Below are positions 11,695-25,243 of a DNA stretch of 64,000 nt, one piece after another. The DNA comes from Sapria himalayana. Its lineage: Eukaryota; Streptophyta; Magnoliopsida; Malpighiales; Rafflesiaceae. A program made the position numbers and the translations under genes. Within the stretch, counting starts at the first letter, position 1. Each line of letters starts with the position of its first letter. The stretch is from assembly GCA_029783825.1 (NCBI GenBank), contig JAREIK010002991.1:937501-1001500 (forward strand), in the 5' to 3' direction. A model generated the notes under the pieces. It saw nothing but the letters and a program-made list of their open reading frames with translations. It did no database searches and was not told the origin of the DNA.

Positions 11695-13799
11695 TAATTA
11701 ATATCATATATAAATATATAGTTATTTATCACTAAACACGTGTAGTTTGCCATCTTTCTATGATTATGAAATGATGTAATAATAGATAGCAACATATATT
11801 TTTCATCTTATCGCTCAAATATATTATTGTAATTAGAAGATGGTGTTATTGTAATTAGAATATATTGTAAATATGTTTGTAGTTACAAACAGAACATGGA
11901 TAAAATTCGGATGCACGTACGACAAGACAGCACACTCGCCATTATTTCAGCTCAACTGCAACTGTCTGGAGGTAAATATGTGCAACATTAATCTCTTGCA
12001 TCTCTATAAAAGAATTTGTCAATTGAGAACCAATTACAACCATATTTTTCATAGTTTCATACTATTGTTAAAATACAACATAACTCATCAATTACTATGT
12101 TAAGATAAATTATATACTAGCAGATGAAACTATCCTCTCGCTAGTAAAAAATATTTTAAGAACAAAGTTAATAATTATATTTACCGAGTTCATAAATAAT
12201 AAATCATTAGTTATAGTAAAGAAATATATACTTGGGTTTGCATTTTATTTATAGTTAATGCCAAATAATCATTATTTAATTTTTTTTATCTTTTATTATT
12301 TGTGATTGTCAAATGGTGTACAAAATAAGAAACTCACATTTATATTATTTGAATATTTGTCCACAAATGATCTATCATTCTTCTTGTGTATTTGCTTGAG
12401 TACGTCAAATAGTGTCAGTGGACATCACAACTCAACCTCCTGAAAATAAATATTAGTTACTATCAAGGTACATCATTCATTACGACACAGATATTATCAT
12501 TAGGAATATAAAAATTTAAATAATAACAAAAAATAAAAGATAATTATACTAAATCTACCGAATGTCGGTAGGTCGCCCTTAAACCTCTAATATGTTTTAA
12601 AAGGATATATTCCTTCACCTGCTTTTTTTGATCGATAGTTGTGTGAGACCACCTAGGGCATAGTCTTGAACTCTTCGCTATTCCAATATTCCAACCACTG
12701 CATCCAATCACTAATGAGTACACTATTAGGTTTTGCATCTGTACCATACTTTTTTATCCATTTACCAAGATTGTCATTGGATCTCACATTTTCCACATAT
12801 TTACAGGTATCTATAATCGATACAACTAAAGCATTATTCCATTTTTATTTTTTCTATAAAAACCAAATAAAAAATAATATATTGTAATGTAACTAGTTTA
12901 AGAGTATATCATATTGTATCAAATTAAAAAATAAGTAAATGCATGAAAAATGTACCTCAGATTATTCTTAATAACATTATTTCATACTTGGTGACACTCT
13001 GCTCCACTTTATAGTTTATACCCTCCGCAACTAATTTCTACTTAAATATCTTCATGATTATACAATAAGTAGAATGAATAAACCTGTAAGTAATTTATAA
13101 TCATCACGTACATATACATATAATCAAAATATATAATTTTGATGCTACTAAGTTAATATTATAAATGATAATGTTCGATAAGTAGCAATATCACATGTTG
13201 TTATTATTAAAAAATACCAAAATTCAAAAATTGTCATATATTTATAATTTTATTCACATTTTTTTTATATTTAATTGAAAAAAAAAACATGAAAATTTAT
13301 AATGAAATGATGTTATAAATTTAAGAAAGCAACGTACTGTTTATTAACAATTGTAGGCCAAATGAAGATTTTCTAATTACTTGGCATACAAATTAAGGAT
13401 AATGACTATCCTGCCGGTGCTGCTCCAGTAGTACCAATGCAGTGGCCTCCTAAGTTAGGTAGAATGGAACTATAAGTATCTTCTAGTGAAAAATGAGATT
13501 AATATGAAATATCTATGGCAGTAAATCTGTGTATTTCATGATAAGGTGATGTCAAAGTTTTCTCTGTACGTGTAGGTGAATGCAGAAAGATATTTGTAGT
13601 GTTATCATCATTGAATACATGTAAATTTTATCCTCTATGAACTATTAGTTGACTTTCTCCACTCATTCTCACACATTGACATCATCGGAAACTTTGATGG
13701 TTATATTTCATATCTAAATAATTATACATAAATATCAAAATATATAGAATAAATAAAAACATAAAATGAAAATGTTATAAGTTATATTAATAAGACACA
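11695..13799. other. AT-rich intergenic DNA
   Basis: No gene is supported. Part may belong to the CACTA element downstream, whose ends I could not fix. Confidence 0.4.
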
Positions 13800-16100
13800 A
13801 TGAGAAACACATTGACATTAGAAAAAATAATTAAAATATTTTAATCTAACATCCACATTATAATGATTACAAAGTGATAATGACAAAATAACATGAAAAT
13901 CAATTAATTTATAGTCAACATCAGAAATTTCTAAGAAATCAACTATATTTACAAATTCATCGTAATTTGATTTTGCAATTAATTCATCCTCATTATAATT
14001 TTTAACATTGTCATCATCAATGTACAAATAATTTTCACATTAAACAAGTATATTTTGAAGGCCATCATCTGCTCCACGAATGATTAGATAAAGTTCCACA
14101 TTATTATCTTTAAATACTTAAACTCATGATGGAGTAACCATGACATCCTTTTTAAAAATGTCAAAAGCAAATCTAGTTTTATTTTACATATTGCCTACCA
14201 GTGACACAGATTTCTTCTCGTGGTTGTATAAGCGGTGTAACATACTTGTCTAGCTTTTACCGCAAGAATAAATGGCTCATATTTATGATAAAATTTATGG
14301 TGCAGATCAAAAAGTTTGTATTATTGATGAATTCTAGTACTCATATTTGAAATAGGATCAAACCATTCACACTTAAATAGAATAATCTTCGTATATGATA
14401 AAGTAGGATACTCGACAAGTAAAATTTCAATTAGTAAACCATAAAATTAGTTGTACATGTAGTATATTTAGACACTTGATGCAAACACCACTCTTCTTTG
14501 CAGCATTATTTGAAGCATGTTTCAAAGTATAAAATTTGTATTTCTTGACATAACGTCTGGTATACACGTCTATAAACTTTGTAATGGTCTTTTTGCAAGG
14601 TCTTTCATATTTTTGTTACATATAATTGATGAAAAAATGTGTACCTGTAAAATGATAAAAGAAAAATTCATACATATATAATATTGCATTTAGCTGTTTA
14701 AAACCAAGAATGATAGTTTATACACGCACATATTTTTCAAATCAATTTGTAGAACCTTTTTCAAACTTCACATCAATTGAATCATCATCGATATGAGATT
14801 CTTTTTACCATAATTCATTAGCAAGTATTCTTAAAAAACAACATTGAATGTTTTTTGAAATATTAAAAAGCTATATTGCAAACAATGAAAATGAATAAGA
14901 ATATAAAATAATTTTAAATCTTACTATATATAAGGAGTAACTTTCTCATAGTTCAAAAAAACATGTGTGTGCGGCATGATACTTTAGGTTATCCAAAATA
15001 TATCTTGATGTTACTCTACCATATGATCTACCTACCTTTTTAAAAATAGAAAGTATATCATTATCTTCTGATCCATCCCCTCTATCATATACATACCTTG
15101 GTGATAATTTGTTATGTCAATTATACAATTCTGACCAAAAGTAGTGCTCACAAAAGGCCAAATTCTCTTAAACCAGATAGACATTACATATCAATGACTT
15201 TGGCTTTATTTTGAATATTATTTTTCAATTTTCTAAGATATTTGAAATAAATATAATTTAGAAAAAAAAATTTGGCTGAATCATTACATTTTTAGATTAA
15301 TAAATGAAAATTATATTATCTCTCAAATTGATACATCCATATATATTGCACATGGCCTACTATCATAGATTCACAAGGCAAGTGGACTCGGAGATTTTCT
15401 ATTGAATTGAAAAAGCTAGGAGGAAAATACTTTCAAGTATATATAAAATAATGGGAATGTCATTTTGTAATTTCTCAGTTTCTTCATTTTTTAGGACATT
15501 ACAAGTGAGATTCTTAACAAAATGCTTATTTTAGTCAATGCTTCCCAAACATTATGTGGAAGTAATTCACATAATTTTATAGGTATTAGCCTTTGCATGA
15601 ATTTATGGTAGACATTGTTTTTCATCACAAATAACATATGTTTCTTCATTTCAATACATCTTTCCATGTTAGATGTATATCTATCAAGGAACCTAAGCTC
15701 CATCAATCATATGCACAAAGCTTCATTTGCATTTTTATCAAGACTATAACAAGCCTTGTGGAATTTATTCATTGATTCGTCTATGTGTAACTATGGACAT
15801 GAACGTAATGCTTTCAAATCTTTTTTTGATTTGGCATTATCTTTTATTTTTCCTTTCTCATTCATTATAGTATTAAGAATATTATCAAAACATATTCATT
15901 TCAGTATGTATCACATTTAAGTTGTGTCTATTAAGATTTGTTTTCCAATACGGCAAATCACAAAAATTTTTTTTTCTTTCAACCACTGTTATGATTCTTT
16001 GAAATTTTTGCATTAATACAATCTGCATCAGCATCAATAATATTTTTGAACTCGTATATTTTAATTAACATATAATATTTAGTCTCATAGCTTCAAAGGT
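13800..16100 (-). pseudogene. CACTA (En/Spm) transposase relic
   Basis: On the minus strand two domains of CACTA transposases appear in the expected order. A DUF4218-like region (about 15275-15720) includes MQRLIPIKLCELLPHNVWEA and, after frameshifts, VHLPCESMIVGHVQYIWMYQ. Further on (about 14230-14425) a DUF4216-like region includes KIILFKCEWFDPI and YEPFILAVKARQV. Stops and frameshifts break it throughout. It is antisense to nothing known and lies in the intergenic region. CACTACAA-type ends were not found. Confidence 0.78.
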
Positions 16101-16320
16101 GAGACACTTTTAATGATTTTATGATCTTTTTTAAACACATTAATATTCATCCAAAATATATGTTCCGCATGTAAGAATATATGGTGATTATCAAACCACT
16201 AAATCTTTTCTACTTTGCTCAGATAAAATGCATATAAGTCTTCCATGAAATAATGAAAAGCTAACTTCCCGAAAGTACTCCAACTGACAACATTGAATAT
16301 GCAAGAGAGTAATTTATAGT

Positions 16321-16533
16321 TAGAGGTGTCAAGTGGGTAGGGCAGCTCAGGCTCGACCAAGGCATAACCTGACAGAGTAGTGCCTAGTTCCTCACTACAT
16401 GGTCCAACACCATGCCTAGTCCCATGCCATGCCAGCTTGAGGCAAGACTCATAGCATGCTAGGTGGGAGGGGGTGCAGGGCCAGGCACGACCAGGCTGCC
16501 TGGCAGGACACGACCCGATCACTTGACACGGCT
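16321..16533. mobile_element. Short hAT-family fragment or element
   Basis: A left end TAGAGGTGTCAAGTGGG and a right end CACTTGACACGGCTA enclose about 210 bp of 'ggcacgac' sequence. No convincing target duplication was seen. The 16560-17000 stretch downstream resembles the 5' body of the larger hAT copies (compare 45900-46140), so this may be a broken longer element. Confidence 0.6.
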
Positions 16534-19280
16534 AGCAGTATAGTCGAGTACAATGCTCAAAAACTCGGGTTGGGTATCGAGAGTGATCTGATTGGATCGA
16601 GCCCGAGCTCCCATCTCTATTAACCTATTGGGCCTTACCCAATCTCTCGAGTCCATGAGCCAGACCTCGATGTTTGATTTTCAAACTTTCTAGAACCCTC
16701 AAGGCCAAACCAACCCAATAGTCCTCAAAAAATTAAATTGAGATGTACCCAGCAATTGAATGCTCCCCCAACGGCTAAGGCAGAAAATTTGACAGTTCTG
16801 GAGTTTCTGCCCTAAAAAATTATTAAAAAATTGTATGAATTTCAATTTTTTTAAAAAAAACTTGTTAGTATCTATATATAAAATACTTCTTCTATCTCTC
16901 AATCTCACTTCTCACCTCACTCATCTTTTTTTTTTCTACTTTGTTTTATCATCACTCTCTCTCTCTCTCACATACTCCATCTTTCTCTCTCATCTCAACT
17001 CTCATCTCTCTCTCCTCTTAGAGTTCATTTTGGGCATTTAGATCTTGGCTTTCCTAATTGATATTGTCCACATAAGTATTGCTTGTATTTAAAGTTCTAC
17101 ATTCTAAATATATTATATGTTTCGAATCTATATTCCCACAAACTTTTGAGCTCTACTATAAGTGGTTGTATAAAAATATTTAATTTTTCTTTTGGATTTT
17201 TCAGATCGGGCATGATAACACACAACAACATGTACAGAAATTAAAGTTATTATAATGTATAATAATAACCGACAATAATGAGTATTATTGTTCTGTTTGT
17301 CCAAATAACTAAAATCCATTTGTGCACAGCCATAATCTAATATTTTGACATTTATCTATAAAAGATGGATGATTATCATCAAGATATTTTCAAGTAGGAG
17401 AATTTGAGTAATACCATATCATGTCATCTTCAATAACATACTCTTGTGCCAGCTCATGTCATTAGTAGTTATATTAGATACATATAAACTTTGTAAATGA
17501 AGAGTCAATGGGAAATAATACATTTTTTTTAATGAGGAAAATTTATTTATACCTTTTATATGTTGTATTTATTTTATACCAAAAATATTTGCATAATGTA
17601 TATGTAATTACTTTACTAAATGTGCCCCAATATATCATTCAACCATTAATAAAATATTGTATTTTTTTTCTACCGAAAAACCTAGACCTCACATTAACTT
17701 CTTTGTGCCAAAAAAACTATTTATATCATAATATTATTCTTTAGCAACAATTCAGATAAAACTGACATATTTCATCAAAATATTTTTAAAAAAATATTAC
17801 TTTGCCTTTGAATTAATTAGTCTGGCCATAATAAATAAATTTGAGTGGCCATGCAGATTTCTTACCCAAACCTCTTCTTTTAAAGTCTCCAGCACTTCAT
17901 ATAATTATGTTGCTGATTAATTTGTGATATCATCAATGACATTCAAATTTAATGTATGACCAATAATATTCTTCAAAATTGCTTTACATATATCATTGGG
18001 ATATGCAAATTCCTCTGTAATAGTAGAATTAATATTTCTATGTACATAATACCTAGTCATTTGTGGCTCAACTAATTCTTCATATTTTATATCAAACATA
18101 ATAATTACGAATAAATTTATTTTTTACATGATATTTGACAGTGTCCAAACCTCGCAAACTCTGATTTTGACTTTTACAAGTATAATATGGACATCCTTTT
18201 TTTATTCCATCCATAAAATCAAGCTATTTTTTAGCAATAGCAATAGCAATAAACTTCCCAATCATCCCTACAAATTCATCAGTCAAAAACTCATCTTTTA
18301 CTTTTATATTCATCAATCTATGATCACGTCGCATAATATTTTCTATTCCTATAACTCATATTACAAATTATTTTTTTTTAATAATAATATAGATAGAGAT
18401 CTATTTGTAATAAAGATGTATTAAATTTTTTACGATATTACATAAATCTAACAAATAAGTTGTTATAAAATTCTCATTACATAATTTTTGATTAAATCAT
18501 ATAAGGTAGGTTGTTCCAATATCTTATATACTTATCAAAGTAGCAAGTTTAATTTGTTTTATTGCACCTATATTAAAATGCAAATCCACCAACTAAATAC
18601 AATTTTAAATAAGCTAATTTTTTGTTTAAGTATTACAATTCTTCATTACGTTTCACCATTCCATTTGCACACACTCATGATATCTTTTTATTTTTTAATG
18701 TTCTTAAAAATAAACTTTAAGTATTTGTTATAATAATAATTATTGTTTATTATTAAGGCTGCACAATTACAATGAGTCAAAATTATAAAATTATTAAAGT
18801 TGATGTAATCATAGTAACAAAACAAAATACAAATTAATTATAATGATCACAACACTAGTTAAATAATAAAATGCACACAAAATTAATACCTTGATTATGT
18901 TACAAAAAAAAAAAAAAAAAAAAAACTTAACTATGATAAAATTTTGTTAGATGTATAATTTATCAACTATAATTGCAACCATTCAACAAAACAATAACAA
19001 ACAACCTAAAATGAACGCTACGAAAGAAAAGAAATTATACGCAACATCAAAATACACAAAAATACATATGGACTAAAATGAAAACCTTATTTTCTCACAT
19101 CAAATATGGATAAAATATGTTTCGATCAATAAATAAAGGGTGGGCAATCAACAAATGATTCGGACGAAAACTAAAACACCATGAATTTGATATACCCCAA
19201 AACCCTAAGAAAGTTCGAAATTTCGAAGTGTTCTTCGATAAATTAATTATCAAAATTTAGCAACAAAATTTAACAACGTA
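16534..19280. other. AT-rich intergenic DNA
   Basis: This has several short ORFs without recognisable content, a CT-rich stretch at 16900-17020 and a poly(A) run at about 18904-18926. It may be further decayed transposon body. Confidence 0.4.
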
Positions 19281-19289
19281 ATGGTATTC

Positions 19290-19455
19290 CCTCACTAATG
19301 TTCTTTAAATGATATAGCGATGGATAGGCATGTCGTTTCTCATTGAGCGATAGAATATTTTCTGTCGTTAAATGTAGAAATGAATTTCATATCCGTTTCT
19401 AATAATGCATGAATACCTATGTTTCCGTCACTAAATGGCACACAATAGTATCTGC
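19290..19455. repeat. Possible CACTA subterminal repeats
   Basis: Short motifs of the kind 'gtcgttaaatg', 'gtcactaaatgg' and 'tgagcgata' recur in both orientations, like the subterminal repeats of CACTA elements. This could be one end region of the relic at 13800-16100. Confidence 0.35.
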
Positions 19456-19467
19456 TTCTCAGTAACT

Positions 19468-19545
19468 ATATACAACTATATATAAGCATATACAACTATA
19501 TATAACTATATACAACTATATATAACTATATATACACTTATATAA
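19468..19545. repeat. AT-rich tandem repeat, about 20-bp unit
   Basis: The unit 'tatatacaactatatataac' is repeated about three to four times with small changes. Confidence 0.7.
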
Positions 19546-20666
19546 CATATATAAAATGTAAACTATAAATACTTATTTGTATGTTTTAAACATATAACTA
19601 TTACATGGCACGTATATGTTAACTTTTTAAAAATTTTAAACACATAGATATAACATTCATAACATGTATTTAAATATTCTAAACTATATAAAACACTATA
19701 GGTTAAAAAACTATATGTTATATATAGTTGTAAAGTGTATATATATGTTTTTTTTATGTTTAAAACAAAAAAAAAAAGAAAGATTTAATATGTATATGAT
19801 ATATATATATATATAATACTGCAAAAGGGGCAAGATGCCTACTTCCAATGACATTAGTTCAATACTTAGGAATATCAGATATAAATATTATGAGTTGTGT
19901 TTGGCGAAGGCAAGGGAAAGAAAATAAAAAAAAAACATATATAAATAAATAAATAAAAAAACAAATAAATAAATAAATATAGTATTATATTTTGTATTAT
20001 ATTTAGTATATTGTTAATTTTATAAATGGGAGAATTGTGTTTCATCGAGCTCCATCGAACTCTACGATGAGCTCCTGGAAGTGGGGCGACGGGACATGGG
20101 AGAGGATAGATGGCATAGGGCCAGGGTAGATGGGAGAGATGTTATTCCTTAATGAAAATTAAATAGTTAACCAAATTTTAGTTTAATCGTTTAATGATTG
20201 ACAATTTAGGGTTAATGTATTAGAATGACAAAAATTAAAATTTCTTAATAATTATGTGATTTTTTAAAATATTTCGGGGGAATACCCCGAAATACAATTC
20301 CGCCATTATAAATTAATAATATTTCTTTTTTGCATTTTATTTGATATTTTTAAAAAAGTCAGCGGCATCATCCATGGTGAGGCTGTTTTTTTTTGTAGTT
20401 TCGTTCGGAAATAATATATTTTATATAAAAAATATAAAATATAATAAGTGTTTTAAAAATATGCCCAAATTAGTACGTCTGTAAACAGCGTGACAATGGC
20501 CGTCGTTGTGAACGGTAACCATTACTACGCTGTTAATTTTTTAAAATAATAGGCCGACGTTGTGAATGCTGACTATTGAAAATATTATAGAGATCCTATT
20601 ACGCCCCTCGCCCCTTCATGGAGCTCTGTCGAGATCCAGCGAGCTTGAAGTTGAGCTCGTTGGAGC

Positions 20667-21138
20667 TAGAGGTGTCAACCGGGACGGGCCGGGCCGGCCC
20701 GATATGAGGAATGACACAATATAGCGGTGCCCGGGCCGTCCCGGCACGAAAATTTCTCTTGCCTGGGCTTGTGCCGTACCCGACCACGGCACAATTATGT
20801 CGTGCAGTACCGAGGCCAATCAGGCCTCGTGCATTAACTGGCCCGGCACAGTACCGTGACCTGTTGGTGCGGTACCATGCATAAATCAATTTTTTTTTAA
20901 AAAAATTAGGGCTACGGGAGTGCCGAAATCCTAATTTTATTTAATTTAGTGTTTGGCCCGAACGAGCCGTACCCGGTAGATCGTGCTTGGGCCCGTGCCG
21001 GGCTGAACCACACAAAACCATGCCGGGTTAGCCACGGCACAGTATAGTAATCATATCGTGCCTGATCCGGCATGAAAGCATGGTCAGGCCTGAAAAAATG
21101 GACCGAGCTGGCCCGACACATCCTGTTTGACACATCTA
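20667..21138. mobile_element. Non-autonomous hAT element (472 bp)
   Basis: Ends are TAGAGGTGTCAACCGGG and TGTTTGACACATCTA. The target duplication is GTTGGAGC / GCTGGAGC (7 of 8). It is nested in the AGCTC-rich core of the long-TIR element. Confidence 0.88.
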
Positions 21139-21284
21139 GCTGGAGCTCAACATAACTCCATGAAGGAGCTCGCTGGAGCACCCCGAGCTCCACTTCAAGC
21201 TCGGGGAACTCCATCGAGCTCCACGATGGAGCTCCGATGGAGCTCCGATGATCTCCACGAAGGAGTGATGAGCGTGGGTGAGGG

Positions 21285-21608
21285 TAGAGGTGTCAACCGT
21301 GCCGGGCCGGCCCTGCACGAGGGACGGCACGGAAAAAATCTGTGCCCGGGCTCGTGCCGTGCCGTGCCTGGCCCGGCACGGTTCGGCCCGCGACACGGCA
21401 ATCCGGCACGGGTTTATCCCGTGCCTGGTGCCCTATGAGTCCGACCCCATGTTTCCCCTCCCGCAAAAAAAGACCGCGAGTCGGGTTTGATTCGACCCGA
21501 CCCGCGGTCCCCCGTATCCCGAATCGCTCGGGCAGCAATGCCCGAGCGGGCCAGGCGAGGCACGGCACGGCCCGCCGTGCTTGCGGGCCGTGCCGTTTGT
21601 CACCTCTA
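21285..21608. mobile_element. Non-autonomous hAT element (324 bp)
   Basis: Ends are TAGAGGTGTCAACCG and CGTTTGTCACCTCTA, with a perfect 8-bp duplication GGTGAGGG. This is among the best-preserved copies. It is nested in the same long-TIR element as the 472-bp copy. Confidence 0.93.
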
Positions 21609-21959
21609 GGTGAGGGGCATGGGGTGAGATGCGGGGGGTGTAATATAATCACTATAATATTTTCGATAGCTGGAATTCATAATGCTGACATTTGATTTAA
21701 AAAAATCAACAGCGTGACAATGGCAGTTGTTCACAACAATGGTCATTACCACGCTGTTTCTAGACTTAATAGTTTGAGCATATTTTTAAAAATTTTGAAT
21801 TATTATTTAAAAGTATTATATTTAAGATTTTTTATTTCAAAATTATTATTTCCGTACAAAATACTTAGCTTGAACAATATTTTGAATATAGTATTATATT
21901 TTAGATTTTTTATTTTACGGTACAAAACTCGTTTTATTTTGAGTCATTTCCAGTTGTTA

Positions 21960-22560
21960 TCATGGCTCGAAGGAGGGGGGGGAGGGTGAAAAGCGGCGTC
22001 GGCGAGATGGGAGAAAGTGGGCTTGAAGCAGCACGATGAGTTTCAACATGTGGATCCGAAGCGGCTGAGAGGACCACGGCATGATGCTGTCCTCGCCATG
22101 TTCTAAAACAATAGTTTTCAATCTGAATTTAATTTCCCTGTTGTTGCTCGCTTTCCTTTCTTTTTCTGGAGCTGCCTTGCCCAATTTCGCTCTAATCGCC
22201 CCCCCTCCGGTCCTGTTGATGAGCTGCTCGATTGCATTTCTGAAGGTCCGCCATTCTAATTATTCTAGATTTCATAACCACCGTAGGTTGGCGTGATCCT
22301 GCTCTTAAAATGTAGTTCGAATTATTTGCGGAACAGAGTGCAGGTGCGAAATAGGATTGCCGTACATCTCGCTCTCGTGGTGCTGTTGCAGAAATTCACC
22401 ATCTCAAGAACAGAGTGCACGTCGGAGTTTCCTCTGGGGGCGAAACAACAAATTTCCCTGGAAGTAAGCTGGAGAGCTCAATATTCAGAGTAATTGATCT
22501 GAGTGATTTTTCTTTCTGTTCCATTATTCTGCATTCCCCCTGTTGCCTACTATGTTTTCT
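21960..22560 (+). pseudogene. Coding-like remnant, unidentified
   Basis: Composition is more balanced than its surroundings, and three short frames read like protein. One at about 22025-22110 gives KQHDEFQHVDPKRLRGPRHD and then a stop. One at 22190-22257 includes SNRPPSGPVDELLDCISEG before a stop. One at 22390-22500 includes EIHHLKNRVHVGVSSGGETT. They lie in different frames, separated by stops. I do not recognise them. It could be a captured gene fragment, an old retrogene or non-coding sequence. Confidence 0.35.
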
Positions 22561-22593
22561 TGTAGTCTTCTATATAGAGTAATTGATGGGAGC

Positions 22594-23003
22594 TATAGGT
22601 GCCAAAGGCGGCGTGCTTTCGTGCTGGGCTATGCGCGGTCACCGTGCCTGGCCTAGCACGGTTTGGTGGTGTTCAACCTGCACTTGCCCGTTGCACGATC
22701 TGCTGGGTTCGGATCGATCGGGCCGAACCCTAAATTAAAAAAAATTTAGGGTTTCTACACGCCTAAAACCCTAATTTTAAAAGAAATTAGGATTTGGGCG
22801 CGTCCGAAATCCTAATTTTTTAAAAAATTAGGATTTCTATGTCCCCGTAATCTTAATTTTTTTAAAAAAATTTGGTTTCTGCACGTTACCGTACCAACGG
22901 GTCAGGGTAGCGTGTCGGGCCAGGCACGGCACGAGCACGAAAAATTTCAGTGTCGGGCCAGTCCAGACACGGCTGAATCGTGCCGTGCCTCGTGCAGAAA
23001 CCA
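22594..23003. mobile_element. hAT-family element lacking a normal right end
   Basis: The left end is TATAGGTGCCAAAGG and the interior is GC-rich hAT-type sequence with several 'ccctaaatt'/'cctaatttt' A/T tracts. No right terminal repeat is seen, yet ATGGGAGC before the left end is matched by ATGGGAGT at 23004-23011. Confidence 0.6.
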
Positions 23004-23078
23004 ATGGGAGTAAGATGACAATGCTAATTTCATCCCCCCCTCTTTTGAGGATATTGAGATTGGGCGACTAGTTGTAGT

Positions 23079-23474
23079 TAGAGGTGCCAAACGGACCGGG
23101 TCGGGCAGGCCCGACTTGTTTTTTTTTTCTGAGCACGATCGTGCCTTCGCGTCGGGCCAGGCATGGCACGGTTTAAAAAAATTGTGCCCGGCACGGCCCA
23201 CGGGCACGGCAGGCTTGGGCCTGGCCTGGCCATACGGTTCGGGCCTCGTTGGACCGCGGGTCGGGTCTGATTGGACCCGACCTACGGTCTTTTTGCTGGA
23301 GGGGCGATTGTGGGGTCGGGCTCGGGGGACACTCGACACGGGTCGAACCCGTGCCGGTGTGCCGTGCCACTGGCCGAACCATGCCGGGTCAGGCAGGGCA
23401 CGGCACAGCTCGTGCCTAACCCGGGCACGGGATTTTTTCGTGCCGGGCCGGGCCGTCCCCGGTTGACACCTCTA
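23079..23474. mobile_element. Non-autonomous hAT element (396 bp)
   Basis: Ends are TAGAGGTGCCAAACGG and CGGTTGACACCTCTA, with a perfect 8-bp duplication GTTGTAGT. The interior is GC-rich with GGCACGGC words. Confidence 0.94.
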
Positions 23475-23553
23475 GTTGTAGTAATCGTTTACTTGTTTTG
23501 AGGCAACAACTTTGTCTAATGAATTTCTCTTGGGTACTACTTAATATTTCAAT

Positions 23554-23925
23554 TAGAGGTGTCAAATAGGCTGTGTCATATTTTTTAATATGTACACCGT
23601 ACCAACTCTTATTTGATTTCTATAGATTTTTTTTTATTATTTTAAATTGTATCTAACTTATTGAAATTTATCTATTTTTTAGAGCTTTTAGATAAATGGG
23701 CTAGACCATGTCCAGTGCTGTTAAAAAATTAGATGCATTGTGCCATGTCCAGTGCTGTTGGGCTAGGCACACATACTTCGCCTGACATGACACGAGGCCT
23801 ATTGGGTGCTGGCCTAACATGACATGAGCCGTGCCTCGAAATTGTATGACCATGATCTAGGCATAGTTCTGGACCGTGCCGAGTCAATTTCGAGGCATAA
23901 TTTCGACCTCTCATAAAGATCAGGT
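23554..23925. mobile_element. hAT-family fragment
   Basis: It has a left end TAGAGGTGTCAAATAGG and a degenerate right part of GC-rich hAT sequence ending near TTTCGACCTCT. No target duplication was found. Confidence 0.5.
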
Positions 23926-25012
23926 AGATCAAGGGGTAGTTTTTGAATTATATTTACAAATTAATTTTTTTATTCTAGTCAGTTTCGAGGAAAATTTAAT
24001 TATTAGGAAAATTTTAATTTTCAGGAAATAATTTCTCATGTGAGAAAGGAGAATTTTTTTTTCGTGTTTTTGGGTGAGCTAAATTTTTTGCGACTTATAT
24101 TTTTAAAATTTCAACCACAAATCTATATTGGTTTGCTCAAATAAGACAAATGTAGAGATTATTAGGTCTGCTTGGGTTGGGTAGACATGATATTACAATT
24201 AGATGTTTGATTTTAATATTAAATTACATTTAATTTAATTATTTGGGTAATTTAAATTTAATTGATATGCATATTTTATTTATACACATTAAACGACATA
24301 TTAAAATCACCTTGTGTTAATAAAAACATATTTATTATATTTTATTTATATTAAACACATATATATGTAAATTTTAATAAATAAATTTTAAATGTCATAT
24401 ATTATTATCTGAAGAATATTAATCTATATTGATGGAGTTAAATTTAAATATAAAAAAAAATATGTATGATTGGTTATTTTGAAAAATAATCATATAATAT
24501 TAAAATATTAAATTTTAAAAATAAAATATGAAAAACAAATACAAGCAGATACATAATAATAAAAAAATTAATATAAAAATATCGCTTGTGTTATTATATT
24601 AGATTATATTTATTTATTTTAGCATGAACCTTTATGGTCCTAAAATAAACATAATTCTTTTTTTTTTTTGTAGACTTGCTATGTGATTGACATTATTAGA
24701 TATATACATCATATATATATATATTTATGTATATATATCTATTATAAAAATTATTTAGGTGGATTATATATATTAATAAATAAAAAAAATGTAAAATTGT
24801 CCTAGAAAAAAATTTATGGTTTATATTAAATAAATGTTAAATTATTAAATTGGTGTTTTTGTATTCCTGGTCTTAATAACTAATTTGTTTTCTAATAGCC
24901 ATATCGATATACAATGTTAACTTGTTTTGTAGATATATCATGTTATGATATTTTTTTTAATTATCGATAAGTTGAAATACATGAATATGTGGGCTGAATA
25001 CCTACGTATGAT
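23926..25012. other. AT-rich intergenic DNA
   Basis: Nothing recognisable apart from short (AT)n runs near 24711-24740. Confidence 0.5.
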
Positions 25013-25205
25013 TAGAGGTGTCAAACTGGATGCGTCGTGCCAACATGACCCATTTTGTATGACCTAATAAGGCCACTGTGTAGTGCCGGCAATACTCCTT
25101 TTTGGTGGGCCCAATCAGACCAACGTGGCATGCTGGGCATGACCCACCTTAGAAGTGCCATGCCCAACATGGTATGTAACCTTCCTGGCTACCAACCTAA
25201 CTTGA
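25013..25205. mobile_element. hAT-family left-end fragment
   Basis: TAGAGGTGTCAAACTGG begins a GC-rich stretch that stops at a (TG)n(TA)n microsatellite (25206-25243). Confidence 0.55.
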
Positions 25206-25207
25206 TA

Positions 25208-25243
<36 letters not shown>

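Larger units (their letters stand above)
20395..21930. mobile_element. Long-TIR element, copy 1 (MULE-like), with nested hAT
   Basis: Long terminal inverted repeats extend inward for over 150 bp on both sides. They share 'ttaaaaatatgc(c/t)caaa', 'aacagcgtg' and 'tattgaaaatattata'. The outer ends are poorly defined but resemble ACGAGTTTTGTACGGAA. The centre is a dense series of GAGCTCC/GGAGCTC words. Two hAT elements (20667-21138, 21285-21608) are inserted; without them it is about 0.74 kb. Copy 2 at 31693-32785 shares both arms and the AGCTC-rich core. It resembles non-autonomous Mutator-like elements; target duplication not established. Confidence 0.75.

Noticed and set aside
22081..22296. 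Secretory-like ORF with a hydrophobic stretch
   Set aside because: The more protein-like reading is in other frames of the same stretch, and no start context or homologue is recognisable.
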